A DNA stretch of 64,000 nucleotides from Pasteurella multocida subsp. multocida OH4807 (GTDB taxonomy: Bacteria > Pseudomonadota > Gammaproteobacteria > Enterobacterales > Pasteurellaceae): positions 248,001-312,000 of the forward strand of contig CP004391.1 in the NCBI GenBank assembly GCA_000973525.1. Reading direction: 5' to 3'. A program made the position numbers and the translations under genes. Below the pieces are notes generated by a model that was not told where the DNA came from, searched no databases, and saw nothing but the letters and a program-made list of their open reading frames with translations. This document shows, piece after piece, positions 38,784-47,191 of this stretch (positions are counted from its first letter, which is position 1; the number at the start of each line of letters is the position of its first letter).

Positions 38784-40247
38784 ATGTATAAAATATCCCA
38801 ATTTTTAACCGCACTCTTTCCTCATTTTGTCAAAAAATCACTTTTTATTTTGGGATTATTTTTTACACCACCTTTGACGGCACAAGTTGATGTCTCCCAG
38901 CTCGTTCCTCACCTCCCAGAAGGAACTAATCTCGGTTTTATTGCCAAAAACTTAGCCCAAAACCAAGTAATTGCTGAATATAATAGTCGCACTTTTTTGT
39001 TACCTGCCAGTACGCAAAAGATCCTCACTGCTTTAACTGCGAAGTTAACATTATCTGACCAATTTCAATTTGAAACCAGTTTATTGACCAATGGTAAAAT
39101 ACAAGAAGGTACCTTACATGGTGATTTGATTGTCCGTTTTACTGGCGATCCTGACTTAACTAGTGGTCAACTTTATCATTTGTTGTCCCAATTAAAGAAA
39201 CACAACATTCGTCAAATTGAAGGTGATTTAATTTTAGATACTTCTGTTTTCACTAGCCATGATCGTGGTTTAGGTTGGATTTGGAATGATCTTACGATGT
39301 GTTTCAATGCACCACCTGCTGCAGTTAACATTGATAATAACTGTTTTTACGTCGAGTTGGATGCAAATTCTCCTGCAGGAGAGCAAGCAAAAATTACGGT
39401 TCCAGCACAATATCCAGTGCAAGTCTTCGGTCAAGTTTATATTGCAAGTCCCAAAGAAGCCGCTTATTGCCAGCTTGATGCTATGGCATTGGACAACAAC
39501 CGTTATCAACTTAAAGGATGCTTGTCCCATCAAAATAAGCCTTTTGGTCTCAGTTTTGCAATTCAAGATCCGAATGCGTATGCCGCCGCTGTCATTCAAC
39601 GCAACTTAACACGGTTAGGGATTGCATTGAGTGGAAAAGTGAAACAGCCTTATCAGCAACAAAAAGGGCAATTACTGGCACAACACTTATCTAAACCGCT
39701 ACCTGATTTACTGAAAAAAATGATGAAAAAATCAGACAACCAAATTGCTGATGCCTTATTTAGAACGATTGCTTATCACCATTATAAACGTCCTGCATCT
39801 TTCCCATTAGCGAGCCAAGCGATGCGTCAAATTTTGTACTCAAAAGCAGGGATCAAATTTGGGCATAGTGTGATTGCGGATGGCTCGGGTCTCTCACGAC
39901 ATAATTTGATTTCAGCACATACCCTATTACAAGTATTAGATTACATTGCGAAACATGAAACGGAATTAAAGTTAATGGAAACTTTTCCTATTGCAGGTGT
40001 GGATGGCACGCTAATGGGACGAGGATCGTTAATCCATGCCCCACTCGTCAAAAACTTAACAGCAAAAACAGGGGCATTAAAAGGAGTGTATAACTTAGCG
40101 GGCTTTATCACAAATAAAAAAGGCGAAACCGTTGCGTTTGTACAGTTTATCAATGGCTATTCCACGGGTGACTTTGAGCAAAAAACCAAACGCGCTCCTT
40201 TAGTCAAATTTGAAAGTCATATTTATAACGCCCTTTATCAGGATTAA
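38784..40247 (+). CDS. dacB: D-alanyl-D-alanine carboxypeptidase/endopeptidase DacB (PBP4)
   Basis: Periplasmic class C penicillin-binding protein that trims and opens peptidoglycan cross-links. The 487 residues (E. coli 477) have a signal peptide (residues about 1-34, ending LTAQ) and the three active-site motifs: SxxK as S76-T-Q-K79, SDN in KKSDNQIAD near 315, and KTG in TAKTGALKG near 430. The family's extra domain lies between motifs 1 and 2. It is divergent from greA and 2 bases before the MOSC gene, so the two are co-transcribed. Confidence 0.95.
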   Translation: MYKISQFLTALFPHFVKKSLFILGLFFTPPLTAQVDVSQLVPHLPEGTNLGFIAKNLAQNQVIAEYNSRTFLLPASTQKILTALTAKLTLSDQFQFETSLLTNGKIQEGTLHGDLIVRFTGDPDLTSGQLYHLLSQLKKHNIRQIEGDLILDTSVFTSHDRGLGWIWNDLTMCFNAPPAAVNIDNNCFYVELDANSPAGEQAKITVPAQYPVQVFGQVYIASPKEAAYCQLDAMALDNNRYQLKGCLSHQNKPFGLSFAIQDPNAYAAAVIQRNLTRLGIALSGKVKQPYQQQKGQLLAQHLSKPLPDLLKKMMKKSDNQIADALFRTIAYHHYKRPASFPLASQAMRQILYSKAGIKFGHSVIADGSGLSRHNLISAHTLLQVLDYIAKHETELKLMETFPIAGVDGTLMGRGSLIHAPLVKNLTAKTGALKGVYNLAGFITNKKGETVAFVQFINGYSTGDFEQKTKRAPLVKFESHIYNALYQD

Positions 40248-40249
40248 TT

Positions 40250-41038
40250 ATGCAACTGCAGCAACTATACCTCTATCCGATCAAATCCACACAAGCTTAC
40301 GGGGTATCGCAGGCTGTCGTACAGCCCCAAGGATTACATTTTGATCGTGAATTTATGTTAACTGAACAAGATGGCACATTTATTACCGCGAGAAAGGATC
40401 ACGCGTTATATCATTTAACTGCCCTCCCTCTTCCTCAAGGGCTTTTTGTTCAGCACAAACAGGGGGAAAAACTGATCGTTCATTATCGTGACTTTACACA
40501 ACAAACAAGTTGTGAAGTTTGGGGTTCTCATTTTCTTTCCTGGGTAGCTAATGACAACATTAATCAGTGGTTCAGCGATAAACTTGGGCGAGCAGTACAG
40601 TTACGTTGGCTCGGTGAACACGTTCAACGTCGGATCAAAAAATTCCCTGATATCCCCGTATCATTTGCTGATGGTTACCCCATTTTATTAACAACATCCC
40701 GCTCGCTAGATGCGCTACAAGCTCACTGTCCTCGTCCAATTGATATGCGACAATTTCGTCCAAATTTCTTTATTGATGGTGAGTTCCCTTTCGTAGAACA
40801 ACAATGGAAAAAAATTCAAATCGGCGAACTCACCTTTCTAAATGCTAAACCGTGTGAACGCTGTGTGTTGACGACTCGTCACCTTGAACACAACATCATG
40901 GATCCACATATGGAGCCGTTTCGAACGTTGAAAAAAATTAACCGCAGTGCTGAAGGTCAGCCCCTATTTGGCATTAATCTTATTCCATTGAATACTGGGA
41001 TAATTCGTTGTGGTGATCCCGTTCAGGTGCTTGAATAA
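40250..41038 (+). CDS. MOSC-domain protein (YcbX-type)
   Basis: The 262 residues begin with the MOSC N-terminal beta-barrel domain (LYLYPIKSTQAYGVSQA) and contain the MOSC core with ILLTTSRSLDAL, MRQFRPNFFIDG and the conserved Cys in NAKPCERCVLTTRH near 198-211, the molybdenum-cofactor ligand position in the family. E. coli YcbX has a C-terminal ferredoxin domain that this protein lacks; the stand-alone YfaE ferredoxin at 46.9 kb or another redox partner might serve, which is inference. YcbX-type enzymes reduce N-hydroxylated compounds. It lies 2 bases after dacB. Confidence 0.82.
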   Translation: MQLQQLYLYPIKSTQAYGVSQAVVQPQGLHFDREFMLTEQDGTFITARKDHALYHLTALPLPQGLFVQHKQGEKLIVHYRDFTQQTSCEVWGSHFLSWVANDNINQWFSDKLGRAVQLRWLGEHVQRRIKKFPDIPVSFADGYPILLTTSRSLDALQAHCPRPIDMRQFRPNFFIDGEFPFVEQQWKKIQIGELTFLNAKPCERCVLTTRHLEHNIMDPHMEPFRTLKKINRSAEGQPLFGINLIPLNTGIIRCGDPVQVLE

Positions 41039-41336
41039 TCAAGAATAGCCAGTTCAAATGACACCTCTTTTCATTCGAATTGTGCCAAAATTGACCGCAC
41101 TTTTGAGGAACAAAACACTCCTTTAGGTTAAAATTTGATCTACTGCACAAATTTTGATAATTCAATTTTTATGCTTTCTGAAATTTTACTTATTTATAAA
41201 TAAGTTATTCCATGTCAACAATTCTAGTAAAAAATTTACTACTTGAATTTTGTTCATCAGCCCATTATCTTGTACCCAACTTTTCACAATACAACTAGAT
41301 GTTGTGTTTTCATACATTAAAGAACAGGTCTGCAAC
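41039..41336. other. Upstream region of nrdA
   Basis: About 300 bases with no gene. It holds an uptake core (41094-41102), an AT-rich middle, and near 41260-41307 two sequences resembling NrdR boxes. Confidence 0.6.
41260..41307 (+). promoter_or_regulatory. Candidate paired NrdR boxes before nrdA
   Basis: Positions 41292-41307 match the NrdR consensus ACACWATATATWGTGT at about 12 of 16 places and contain the perfect inverted repeat ACAAC-N5-GTTGT. A weaker match (about 9 of 16) at 41260-41275 begins 32 bases upstream, about three helical turns, the spacing typical for NrdR pairs. The pair ends 29 bases before the nrdA ATG. Confidence 0.45.
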
Positions 41337-43607
41337 ATGAACAAATCATTGATGGTCACAAAACGTGACGGGCATCTCGAACCTATTGATCTTGATAAAA
41401 TCCACCGTGTTATTACTTGGGCAGCAGAAGGACTAGACAATGTTTCTGTTTCACAAGTGGAGCTCCGTTCACATATCCAGTTTTATGAAGGGATTCGTAC
41501 CTCTGATATTCATGAAACGATCATCAAAGCTGCGGCTGACTTAATTAGCAAAGAAAGTCCAGACTACCAATATTTAGCCGCACGTTTAGCGGTTTTTCAT
41601 TTGCGCAAAAAAGCTTATGGTCATTTTGATCCGCCACGTCTTTATGATCACGTTAAAAAATTAGTCCGCATGGGAAAATACGATCCTGCCTTACTCACTG
41701 ATTATACTCGTGAAGAATGGGATGAGATGGACAGTTTCCTTGACCATTGGCGTGACATGACCTTTTCTTATGCAGCAGTGAAACAATTAGAAGGTAAATA
41801 TTTAGTTCAAAATCGTGTGACGGGTGAAATTTATGAATCGGCACAGTTCCTCTATCTCTTAGTTGCTGCCAGTTTATTTTCAAAGTATCCTTCTGAAACT
41901 CGGTTGGATTATATTCGTCGTTTTTATGATGCGACCTCGACTTTCAAAATCTCATTGCCTACGCCAATTATGGCAGGCGTGCGTACCCCAACACGTCAAT
42001 TCAGTTCCTGTGTGTTAATTGAATGTGATGACAGTCTTGACTCAATTAATGCGACCGCTTCTGCGATCGTGAAATATGTGTCACAGCGCGCAGGGATTGG
42101 GGTCAATGCGGGTGCCATTCGTGCTTTAGGCAGTCCAATTCGTGGAGGAGAAGCCTTCCATACAGGCTGTATTCCATTCTATAAATATTTCCAAACTGCT
42201 GTGAAATCTTGTTCACAAGGTGGGGTACGCGGTGGCGCAGCGACAGTTTACTATCCAATTTGGCATTTAGAAGTAGAAAGCTTATTAGTATTAAAAAATA
42301 ACCGTGGTGTTGAAGATAACCGTGTACGTCATATGGACTACGGGGTGCAGTTAAATAAACTCATGTATCAACGTCTGATCAAAGGTGGTGACATTACTTT
42401 ATTTAGCCCATCCGATGTACCGGGGTTATATGAAGCCTTTTTCGCAGACCAAGAAAAATTTGAGCAACTTTACTTACAATACGAACACGATCCTAGCGTA
42501 CGTAAACGCGCAGTAAAAGCGGTAGAGTTGTTCTCTTTATTAATGCAAGAGCGTGCCTCAACGGGTCGAATTTATATCCAAAACGTTGACCACTGTAATA
42601 CGCATTCGCCGTTTGATCCAAAAGTCGCGCCTGTTCGTCAATCTAACTTATGTTTAGAAATTGCGCTTCCTACTAAACCATTACAACATTTCCATGATGA
42701 AAATGGTGAAATTGCGCTCTGTACGTTATCCGCATTCAACCTAGGTAAATTGGATAACTTAGACGAGTTGGAAGGCTTAGCTGATTTAGCAGTGCGTGCT
42801 TTAGATGCGTTGCTTGACTATCAAGATTACCCTGTTATTGCAGCGAAGAAAAGCTCGCTCTCTCGCCGTTCATTGGGTATTGGCGTGATCAACTACGCCT
42901 ACTATTTGGCAAAAAATGGGGTTCGTTATTCTGATGGTAGTGCAAATGACTTAACACATCGTGCATTCGAAGCCATTCAATATTATTTATTAAAAGCCTC
43001 AATGAACTTAGCCAAAGAATTAGGTGCCTGTGAATATTTTCATGAGACGACTTATTCACAAGGTATCCTACCTATTGACACCTATAAAAAAGATATTGAT
43101 ACGTTAACTAAAGAACCATTGCATTATGATTGGGAAACTTTACGTAAAGACATTCAAGAATTTGGCTTACGTAACTCAACATTAACCGCGTTAATGCCTT
43201 CAGAGACGTCATCACAAATCTCTAATGCAACAAATGGTATTGAACCACCACGTGGTCATGTCAGTGTAAAAGCCTCAAAAGACGGTATCTTAAAACAAGT
43301 TGTACCAGAATATGAAACACTCGGTGATAATTATGAATTGTTATGGGATTTGCCAGATAACAATGGTTATCTCCATCTAGTCGGGATCATGCAAAAATTC
43401 GTTGACCAATCAATTTCTGCGAATACCAACTACGATCCACAACGTTTTGAGGACGGTAAAGTGCCGATGAAACGTTTATTAGGCGATTTATTAACTGCCT
43501 ATAAATACGGTTTAAAAACGCTGTATTACCAAAACACCCGTGACGGTGCTGATGACGGTCAAGAGGATATTGATGACGGCTGCTCAGGCGGAGCATGTAA
43601 AATTTAA
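41337..43607 (+). CDS. nrdA: Ribonucleotide reductase class I large subunit NrdA
   Basis: Reduces ribonucleoside diphosphates to deoxy forms with NrdB. From 41337 it has 756 residues (E. coli 761). The ATP-cone is N-terminal (VTKRDGHLEPIDLDKIHRVI); catalytic motifs include SSCVLIECDDSLDS near 222-235, NLCLEIALPTKP with the active-site Asn/Cys/Glu near 437, and the tail CSGGACKI, which carries the CxxxxC-type redox pair. The open frame reaches 41250 but the added residues do not match the family. A terminator follows, so nrdB is not simply co-transcribed. Confidence 0.97.
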   Translation: MNKSLMVTKRDGHLEPIDLDKIHRVITWAAEGLDNVSVSQVELRSHIQFYEGIRTSDIHETIIKAAADLISKESPDYQYLAARLAVFHLRKKAYGHFDPPRLYDHVKKLVRMGKYDPALLTDYTREEWDEMDSFLDHWRDMTFSYAAVKQLEGKYLVQNRVTGEIYESAQFLYLLVAASLFSKYPSETRLDYIRRFYDATSTFKISLPTPIMAGVRTPTRQFSSCVLIECDDSLDSINATASAIVKYVSQRAGIGVNAGAIRALGSPIRGGEAFHTGCIPFYKYFQTAVKSCSQGGVRGGAATVYYPIWHLEVESLLVLKNNRGVEDNRVRHMDYGVQLNKLMYQRLIKGGDITLFSPSDVPGLYEAFFADQEKFEQLYLQYEHDPSVRKRAVKAVELFSLLMQERASTGRIYIQNVDHCNTHSPFDPKVAPVRQSNLCLEIALPTKPLQHFHDENGEIALCTLSAFNLGKLDNLDELEGLADLAVRALDALLDYQDYPVIAAKKSSLSRRSLGIGVINYAYYLAKNGVRYSDGSANDLTHRAFEAIQYYLLKASMNLAKELGACEYFHETTYSQGILPIDTYKKDIDTLTKEPLHYDWETLRKDIQEFGLRNSTLTALMPSETSSQISNATNGIEPPRGHVSVKASKDGILKQVVPEYETLGDNYELLWDLPDNNGYLHLVGIMQKFVDQSISANTNYDPQRFEDGKVPMKRLLGDLLTAYKYGLKTLYYQNTRDGADDGQEDIDDGCSGGACKI

Positions 43608-43637
43608 ATAGCTCATACACCAATCTAAGCAACTGAA

Positions 43638-43676
43638 AATGCGCTTCTTTTTTAAAAGAAGTGCATTTTTTTGATA
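43638..43676 (+). terminator. Terminator of nrdA
   Basis: AATGCGCTTCTTTT/AAAAGAAGTGCATT stem (one G-T pair) followed by seven T, about 30 bases after the nrdA stop. Confidence 0.85.
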
Positions 43677-43916
43677 TATTTTTGCTAGCTTTTTGTTCTT
43701 TTTTTGTCATTAAAATCTAGTTGTTAAATTTGTTAATCCCACATTTTTGGAATAAAAATCTAAACTTAATCAAAAATACAATACATACCACTAATAATTA
43801 AAAATTTATTCTACAAAATAAAGCATTTATGCCTATTGACTCAACCTGATATTTCATTATATTTCTAAATCCTAACATTTTTTTAACCAAAACAAACAAA
43901 AACAAAGGTTGCTATT
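43677..43916 (+). other. AT-rich upstream region of the symporter gene
   Basis: About 240 bases rich in A and T between the nrdA terminator and the transporter start. It should contain that gene's promoter; AAAGG at about 43905 is the ribosome site. No operator I can name is visible. Confidence 0.5.
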
Positions 43917-45425
43917 ATGACAACATCATCTCAAAGTCGCGAAACGTTCTCTGGACGTAAAGCGTTTATTTTTGCAGCAATCGGGTCTGCAGTTGGATTG
44001 GGAAATATTTGGCGTTTCCCTTATGTGACTTATGAAAATGGCGGCGGGGCATTTATCATCCCTTATTTAGTAGCGCTCTTAACCGCAGGGATTCCACTTT
44101 TATTCTTAGATTATGCGATCGGTCACAAATATCGTGCTTCTCCACCACTTGCCTTCCGTAAACTCAATAAAAATTTTGAGACGTTTGGCTGGTGGCAAGT
44201 GATGATCAACGTGATCATCGGCATTTACTATGCCGTAATTTTAGGTTGGGCGGCATCTTATACGTTCTTTTCTTTAAATAGCGCATGGGGCGCAGATCCT
44301 GCAAGTTTTTTCTTTAAAGATTATTTACAGATGGCAGATGGTGTATCTGTGGAACTCGACTTTGTGGGTAGTATTACGGGGCCATTGATTGCAGTATGGC
44401 TTTTCATCCTAGCTATCTTGGCGTTAGGTGTACAGAAAGGGATTGGTAAGTCAGCTGCATTCTTTATGCCATTGTTAACCGTCATGTTTGTGATTCTTGT
44501 GATCACTGCTCTTTTCTTACCTGGTGCAAGCAAAGGCTTAGATGCCCTCTTCACGCCTGATTGGTCTAAATTATTGGAACCAACAGTTTGGGTCGCCGCC
44601 TATGGACAAATTTTCTTCTCGTTATCCATTTGCTTTGGAATTATGATCACTTACTCCTCCTATTTGAAAAAGCAAAGTGATTTAACAGGCTCTGGACTTG
44701 TGGTGGGTTTTGCAAACAGTAGTTTTGAATTACTCGCAGGAATTGGAGTATTTGCTGCGCTTGGTTTTATGGCAGCAGCAGGTGGAAAAGAAGTAAGCGA
44801 AGTCGCAACATCGGGTATTGGTTTAGCGTTCATTGCGTTCCCTGCTATCATTGACCAAGCCCCATTTGGTGCAGTTATCGGTGTCTTATTCTTTGGTTCA
44901 TTATTATTCGCAGGTATTACCTCTTTGATGTCAATCTTAGAAGTTATCATTGCAGCAGTACAAGATAAACTCAGATTACGCCGTTCTATTGCCACAGCGG
45001 CAGTATGTACCCCTATGGCATTAATTTCTATCTTATTGTTTGGTACGACTACTGGATTACCAGTACTTGATGTACTCGATAAATTCGTTAATAGTTTCGG
45101 TATTGTTGCTGTAGGGTTAATGGTGATTTATGCAGTATTAATTAATGAGTCATTATCTGGTTTAGCCGCACACATCAACGAAACATCCTCTTTTAAAGTG
45201 GGGATTGTATGGCGCGTCCTTATCGGTACCGTGACATCAACCGTATTAGTGTATATGTTATTCACAGAAATCAACAAAGTCGCGAATGAAGGATACGGTG
45301 GTTATCCAGACTGGTTCGTCAACACATTCGGTTGGGGAATGGCAATTGGCTTAGGCGTGATCGCATATTTACTATCACGTTTACCTTGGAAACACCTAAA
45401 TGATTCAACAAAAGGAGAGAAATAA
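43917..45425 (+). CDS. Sodium-dependent amino-acid symporter (NSS/SNF family), large subunit
   Basis: Inner-membrane sodium symporter of 502 residues with 11-12 spans. The NSS start signature is present: [31 protein letters not shown] (about residues 18-48, named here by its first [13 protein letters not shown]), the broken helix 1 that binds sodium and substrate; helix 6 contains [10 protein letters not shown]. The stop overlaps the start of a 30-residue MetS-like protein, as in the MetP/MetS pairs of Corynebacterium, so methionine or another neutral amino acid is the likely substrate. It sits between nrdA and nrdB on the same strand but after a terminator. Confidence 0.88.
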   Translation: MTTSSQSRETFSGRKAFIFAAIGSAVGLGNIWRFPYVTYENGGGAFIIPYLVALLTAGIPLLFLDYAIGHKYRASPPLAFRKLNKNFETFGWWQVMINVIIGIYYAVILGWAASYTFFSLNSAWGADPASFFFKDYLQMADGVSVELDFVGSITGPLIAVWLFILAILALGVQKGIGKSAAFFMPLLTVMFVILVITALFLPGASKGLDALFTPDWSKLLEPTVWVAAYGQIFFSLSICFGIMITYSSYLKKQSDLTGSGLVVGFANSSFELLAGIGVFAALGFMAAAGGKEVSEVATSGIGLAFIAFPAIIDQAPFGAVIGVLFFGSLLFAGITSLMSILEVIIAAVQDKLRLRRSIATAAVCTPMALISILLFGTTTGLPVLDVLDKFVNSFGIVAVGLMVIYAVLINESLSGLAAHINETSSFKVGIVWRVLIGTVTSTVLVYMLFTEINKVANEGYGGYPDWFVNTFGWGMAIGLGVIAYLLSRLPWKHLNDSTKGEK

Positions 45426-45517
45426 TGAGTACTAGCGCAATTATTATGATGGTCGTTGCTTTAGCTATCATCTGGGGCGGTTTAATTATCTCCGTTACCC
45501 GATTACCAAAAGAATAA
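45425..45517 (+). CDS. metS: MetS-like small subunit of the NSS symporter
   Basis: A 30-residue protein, [20 protein letters not shown] then IISVTRLPKE. It begins inside the stop of the symporter gene (TAATG), with AAAGGAGA just before. One transmembrane helix with a WGG motif and a basic, charged tail fits the MetS small-subunit family of NSS transporters. It is probably made by translational coupling and needed for transporter activity or stability, which is inference from the Corynebacterium pair. A terminator follows 17 bases later, so the two genes form an operon. Confidence 0.82.
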   Translation: MSTSAIIMMVVALAIIWGGLIISVTRLPKE

Positions 45518-45533
45518 CACGCTCTTCTCTGAC

Positions 45534-45564
45534 ATCAGCACCGACTTCGGTGCTGATTTTTTTT
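45534..45564 (+). terminator. Terminator of the symporter-MetS operon
   Basis: ATCAGCACCG/CGGTGCTGAT stem with loop ACTT and eight T. Confidence 0.93.
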
Positions 45565-45728
45565 ATTGCCAACCTGACTTTTTTTCTAGTTTGAATTGTT
45601 CAATAAATGATAAATATTGTCATTTCTCTAGCTTAAATTTCGTGACTTGGGTAAAATACAACACGACAATTTATATCTAAAAGTGCGGTTCGTTTCTCCG
45701 TACTTTTCATTACTGGAGAATATCAATC

Positions 45729-46859
45729 ATGGCCTACACCACTTTTTCGCAAAATAAAAACGATCAATTAAAAGAACCCATGTTTTTTGGTCAAAATGTC
45801 AATGTGGCACGTTATGACCAACAAAAATATGAAACGTTTGAGAAATTGATTGAAAAACAATTGTCATTTTTCTGGCGCCCAGAAGAAGTTGATGTGTCAC
45901 AAGATCGCATTGACTATCAAGCCTTGCCAGAACATGAAAAGCATATTTTTATCAGTAATTTAAAATATCAAACTTTATTAGATTCGATTCAAGGTCGTAG
46001 CCCAAACGTGGCGTTATTACCCCTCGTCTCTATCCCAGAATTAGAAACGTGGATCGAAACTTGGACGTTCTCTGAAACTATTCACTCTCGCTCTTATACA
46101 CATATTATTCGTAATATTGTGAACGATCCTTCTGTGATTTTTGATGATATTGTGACAAACGAAGAAATTATCAAACGTGCAAAAGACATTTCGTGCTATT
46201 ACGATGATTTAATCCGTGATACCCAACTGTACACGCTGTATGGCGAAGGCACTTATACAGTAGATGGACAGGAATGTAAGGTGACATTACGCAACCTAAA
46301 ACGCCAACTTTACTTGTGCTTAATGAGTGTAAATGCCCTTGAAGCGATCCGCTTCTATGTATCGTTTGCTTGTTCTTTCGCGTTTGCAGAGCGTAAGTTA
46401 ATGGAAGGTAATGCAAAAATCATCAAATTTATTGCGCGTGATGAAGCGTTGCACTTAACAGGAACTCAGCACATTCTTAATATTATGGCATCTGGTCAAG
46501 ATGATCCTGAAATGGCAGAAATTGTTGAAGAATGCAAACAAGAAGCCTACGAATTGTTTGTTGCCGCGGCAGAACAAGAAAAAGAATGGGCAGATTACTT
46601 GTTTAAAGATGGCTCAATGATTGGGCTAAACCGTGATATTTTAGTGCAATATGTAGAATATATTACGAATATCCGTATGCAAGCCGTTGGTTTGCCGCTT
46701 CCTTTCCAAGCTCGTTCCAACCCAATTCCTTGGATCAATGCGTGGTTAGTATCAGACAACGTACAAGTTGCCCCTCAAGAAGTGGAGGTCAGTTCATATC
46801 TCGTTGGTCAAATTGACTCAAAAGTGGATACAAAAGATTTTGGTGATTTTGATCTCTAA
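45729..46859 (+). CDS. nrdB: Ribonucleotide reductase class I small subunit NrdB
   Basis: Houses the diiron-tyrosyl radical used by NrdA. The 376 residues equal the E. coli length. Iron ligands are visible: the helix with Asp/Glu in [25 protein letters not shown] sequence (about 103-122, Glu and His), and [13 protein letters not shown] near 236-248 with Glu and His. The radical Tyr lies in [11 protein letters not shown]. It has its own leader with an uptake core (45681-45689) about 40 bases before the start, and is followed by a terminator and then yfaE. The symporter operon separates it from nrdA. Confidence 0.97.
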   Translation: MAYTTFSQNKNDQLKEPMFFGQNVNVARYDQQKYETFEKLIEKQLSFFWRPEEVDVSQDRIDYQALPEHEKHIFISNLKYQTLLDSIQGRSPNVALLPLVSIPELETWIETWTFSETIHSRSYTHIIRNIVNDPSVIFDDIVTNEEIIKRAKDISCYYDDLIRDTQLYTLYGEGTYTVDGQECKVTLRNLKRQLYLCLMSVNALEAIRFYVSFACSFAFAERKLMEGNAKIIKFIARDEALHLTGTQHILNIMASGQDDPEMAEIVEECKQEAYELFVAAAEQEKEWADYLFKDGSMIGLNRDILVQYVEYITNIRMQAVGLPLPFQARSNPIPWINAWLVSDNVQVAPQEVEVSSYLVGQIDSKVDTKDFGDFDL

Positions 46860-46876
46860 TCTTACCCCTAAAACAG

Positions 46877-46917
46877 ACCGCACTTTTACTTAGTCTAAAA
46901 GTGCGGTTATTTTTTCT
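46877..46917 (+). terminator. Terminator of nrdB made of two inverted uptake cores
   Basis: Stem ACCGCACTTTTA/TAAAAGTGCGGT with loop CTTAGTC followed by a T-rich tail. Both arms contain exact uptake cores in inverted orientation (46877-46885 and 46899-46907). It lies between nrdB and yfaE, so yfaE expression would need read-through or its own promoter. Confidence 0.88.
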
Positions 46918-46941
46918 CACATTTTATCATTCAGCTCGGAT

Positions 46942-47190
46942 ATGAAGATTCATCTCATTCATCGTCAGATAACCCTAGAACATCATAATCACACATCCTT
47001 GCTTACTCATTTAGAAAACAAAGGGATTTTCCACGAATATCAATGCCGTTCGGGCTATTGTGGTTCATGTCGCGTCAAAATAAGAAAAGGCAAGGTTTCC
47101 TATAAAGAACCACCCCTTGCCTTTATTCAACCCGATGAAATTTTACTGTGCTGTTGTCAGGTTGAAGAAGATTTAGAAATTGAGCTGTAA
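46942..47190 (+). CDS. yfaE: 2Fe-2S ferredoxin YfaE, ribonucleotide reductase maintenance
   Basis: Plant-type ferredoxin of 82 residues (E. coli 84). The cluster cysteines are in CRSGYCGSCRVKI (about 36-48) and LLCCCQVEED (about 69-78). In E. coli YfaE supplies electrons to rebuild the NrdB diiron-tyrosyl cofactor, and it follows nrdB there too. Here it follows nrdB by 82 bases, past a terminator-like uptake-signal hairpin, and it converges with ttrA at 47192. Confidence 0.92.
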   Translation: MKIHLIHRQITLEHHNHTSLLTHLENKGIFHEYQCRSGYCGSCRVKIRKGKVSYKEPPLAFIQPDEILLCCCQVEEDLEIEL

Positions 47191-47191
47191 C

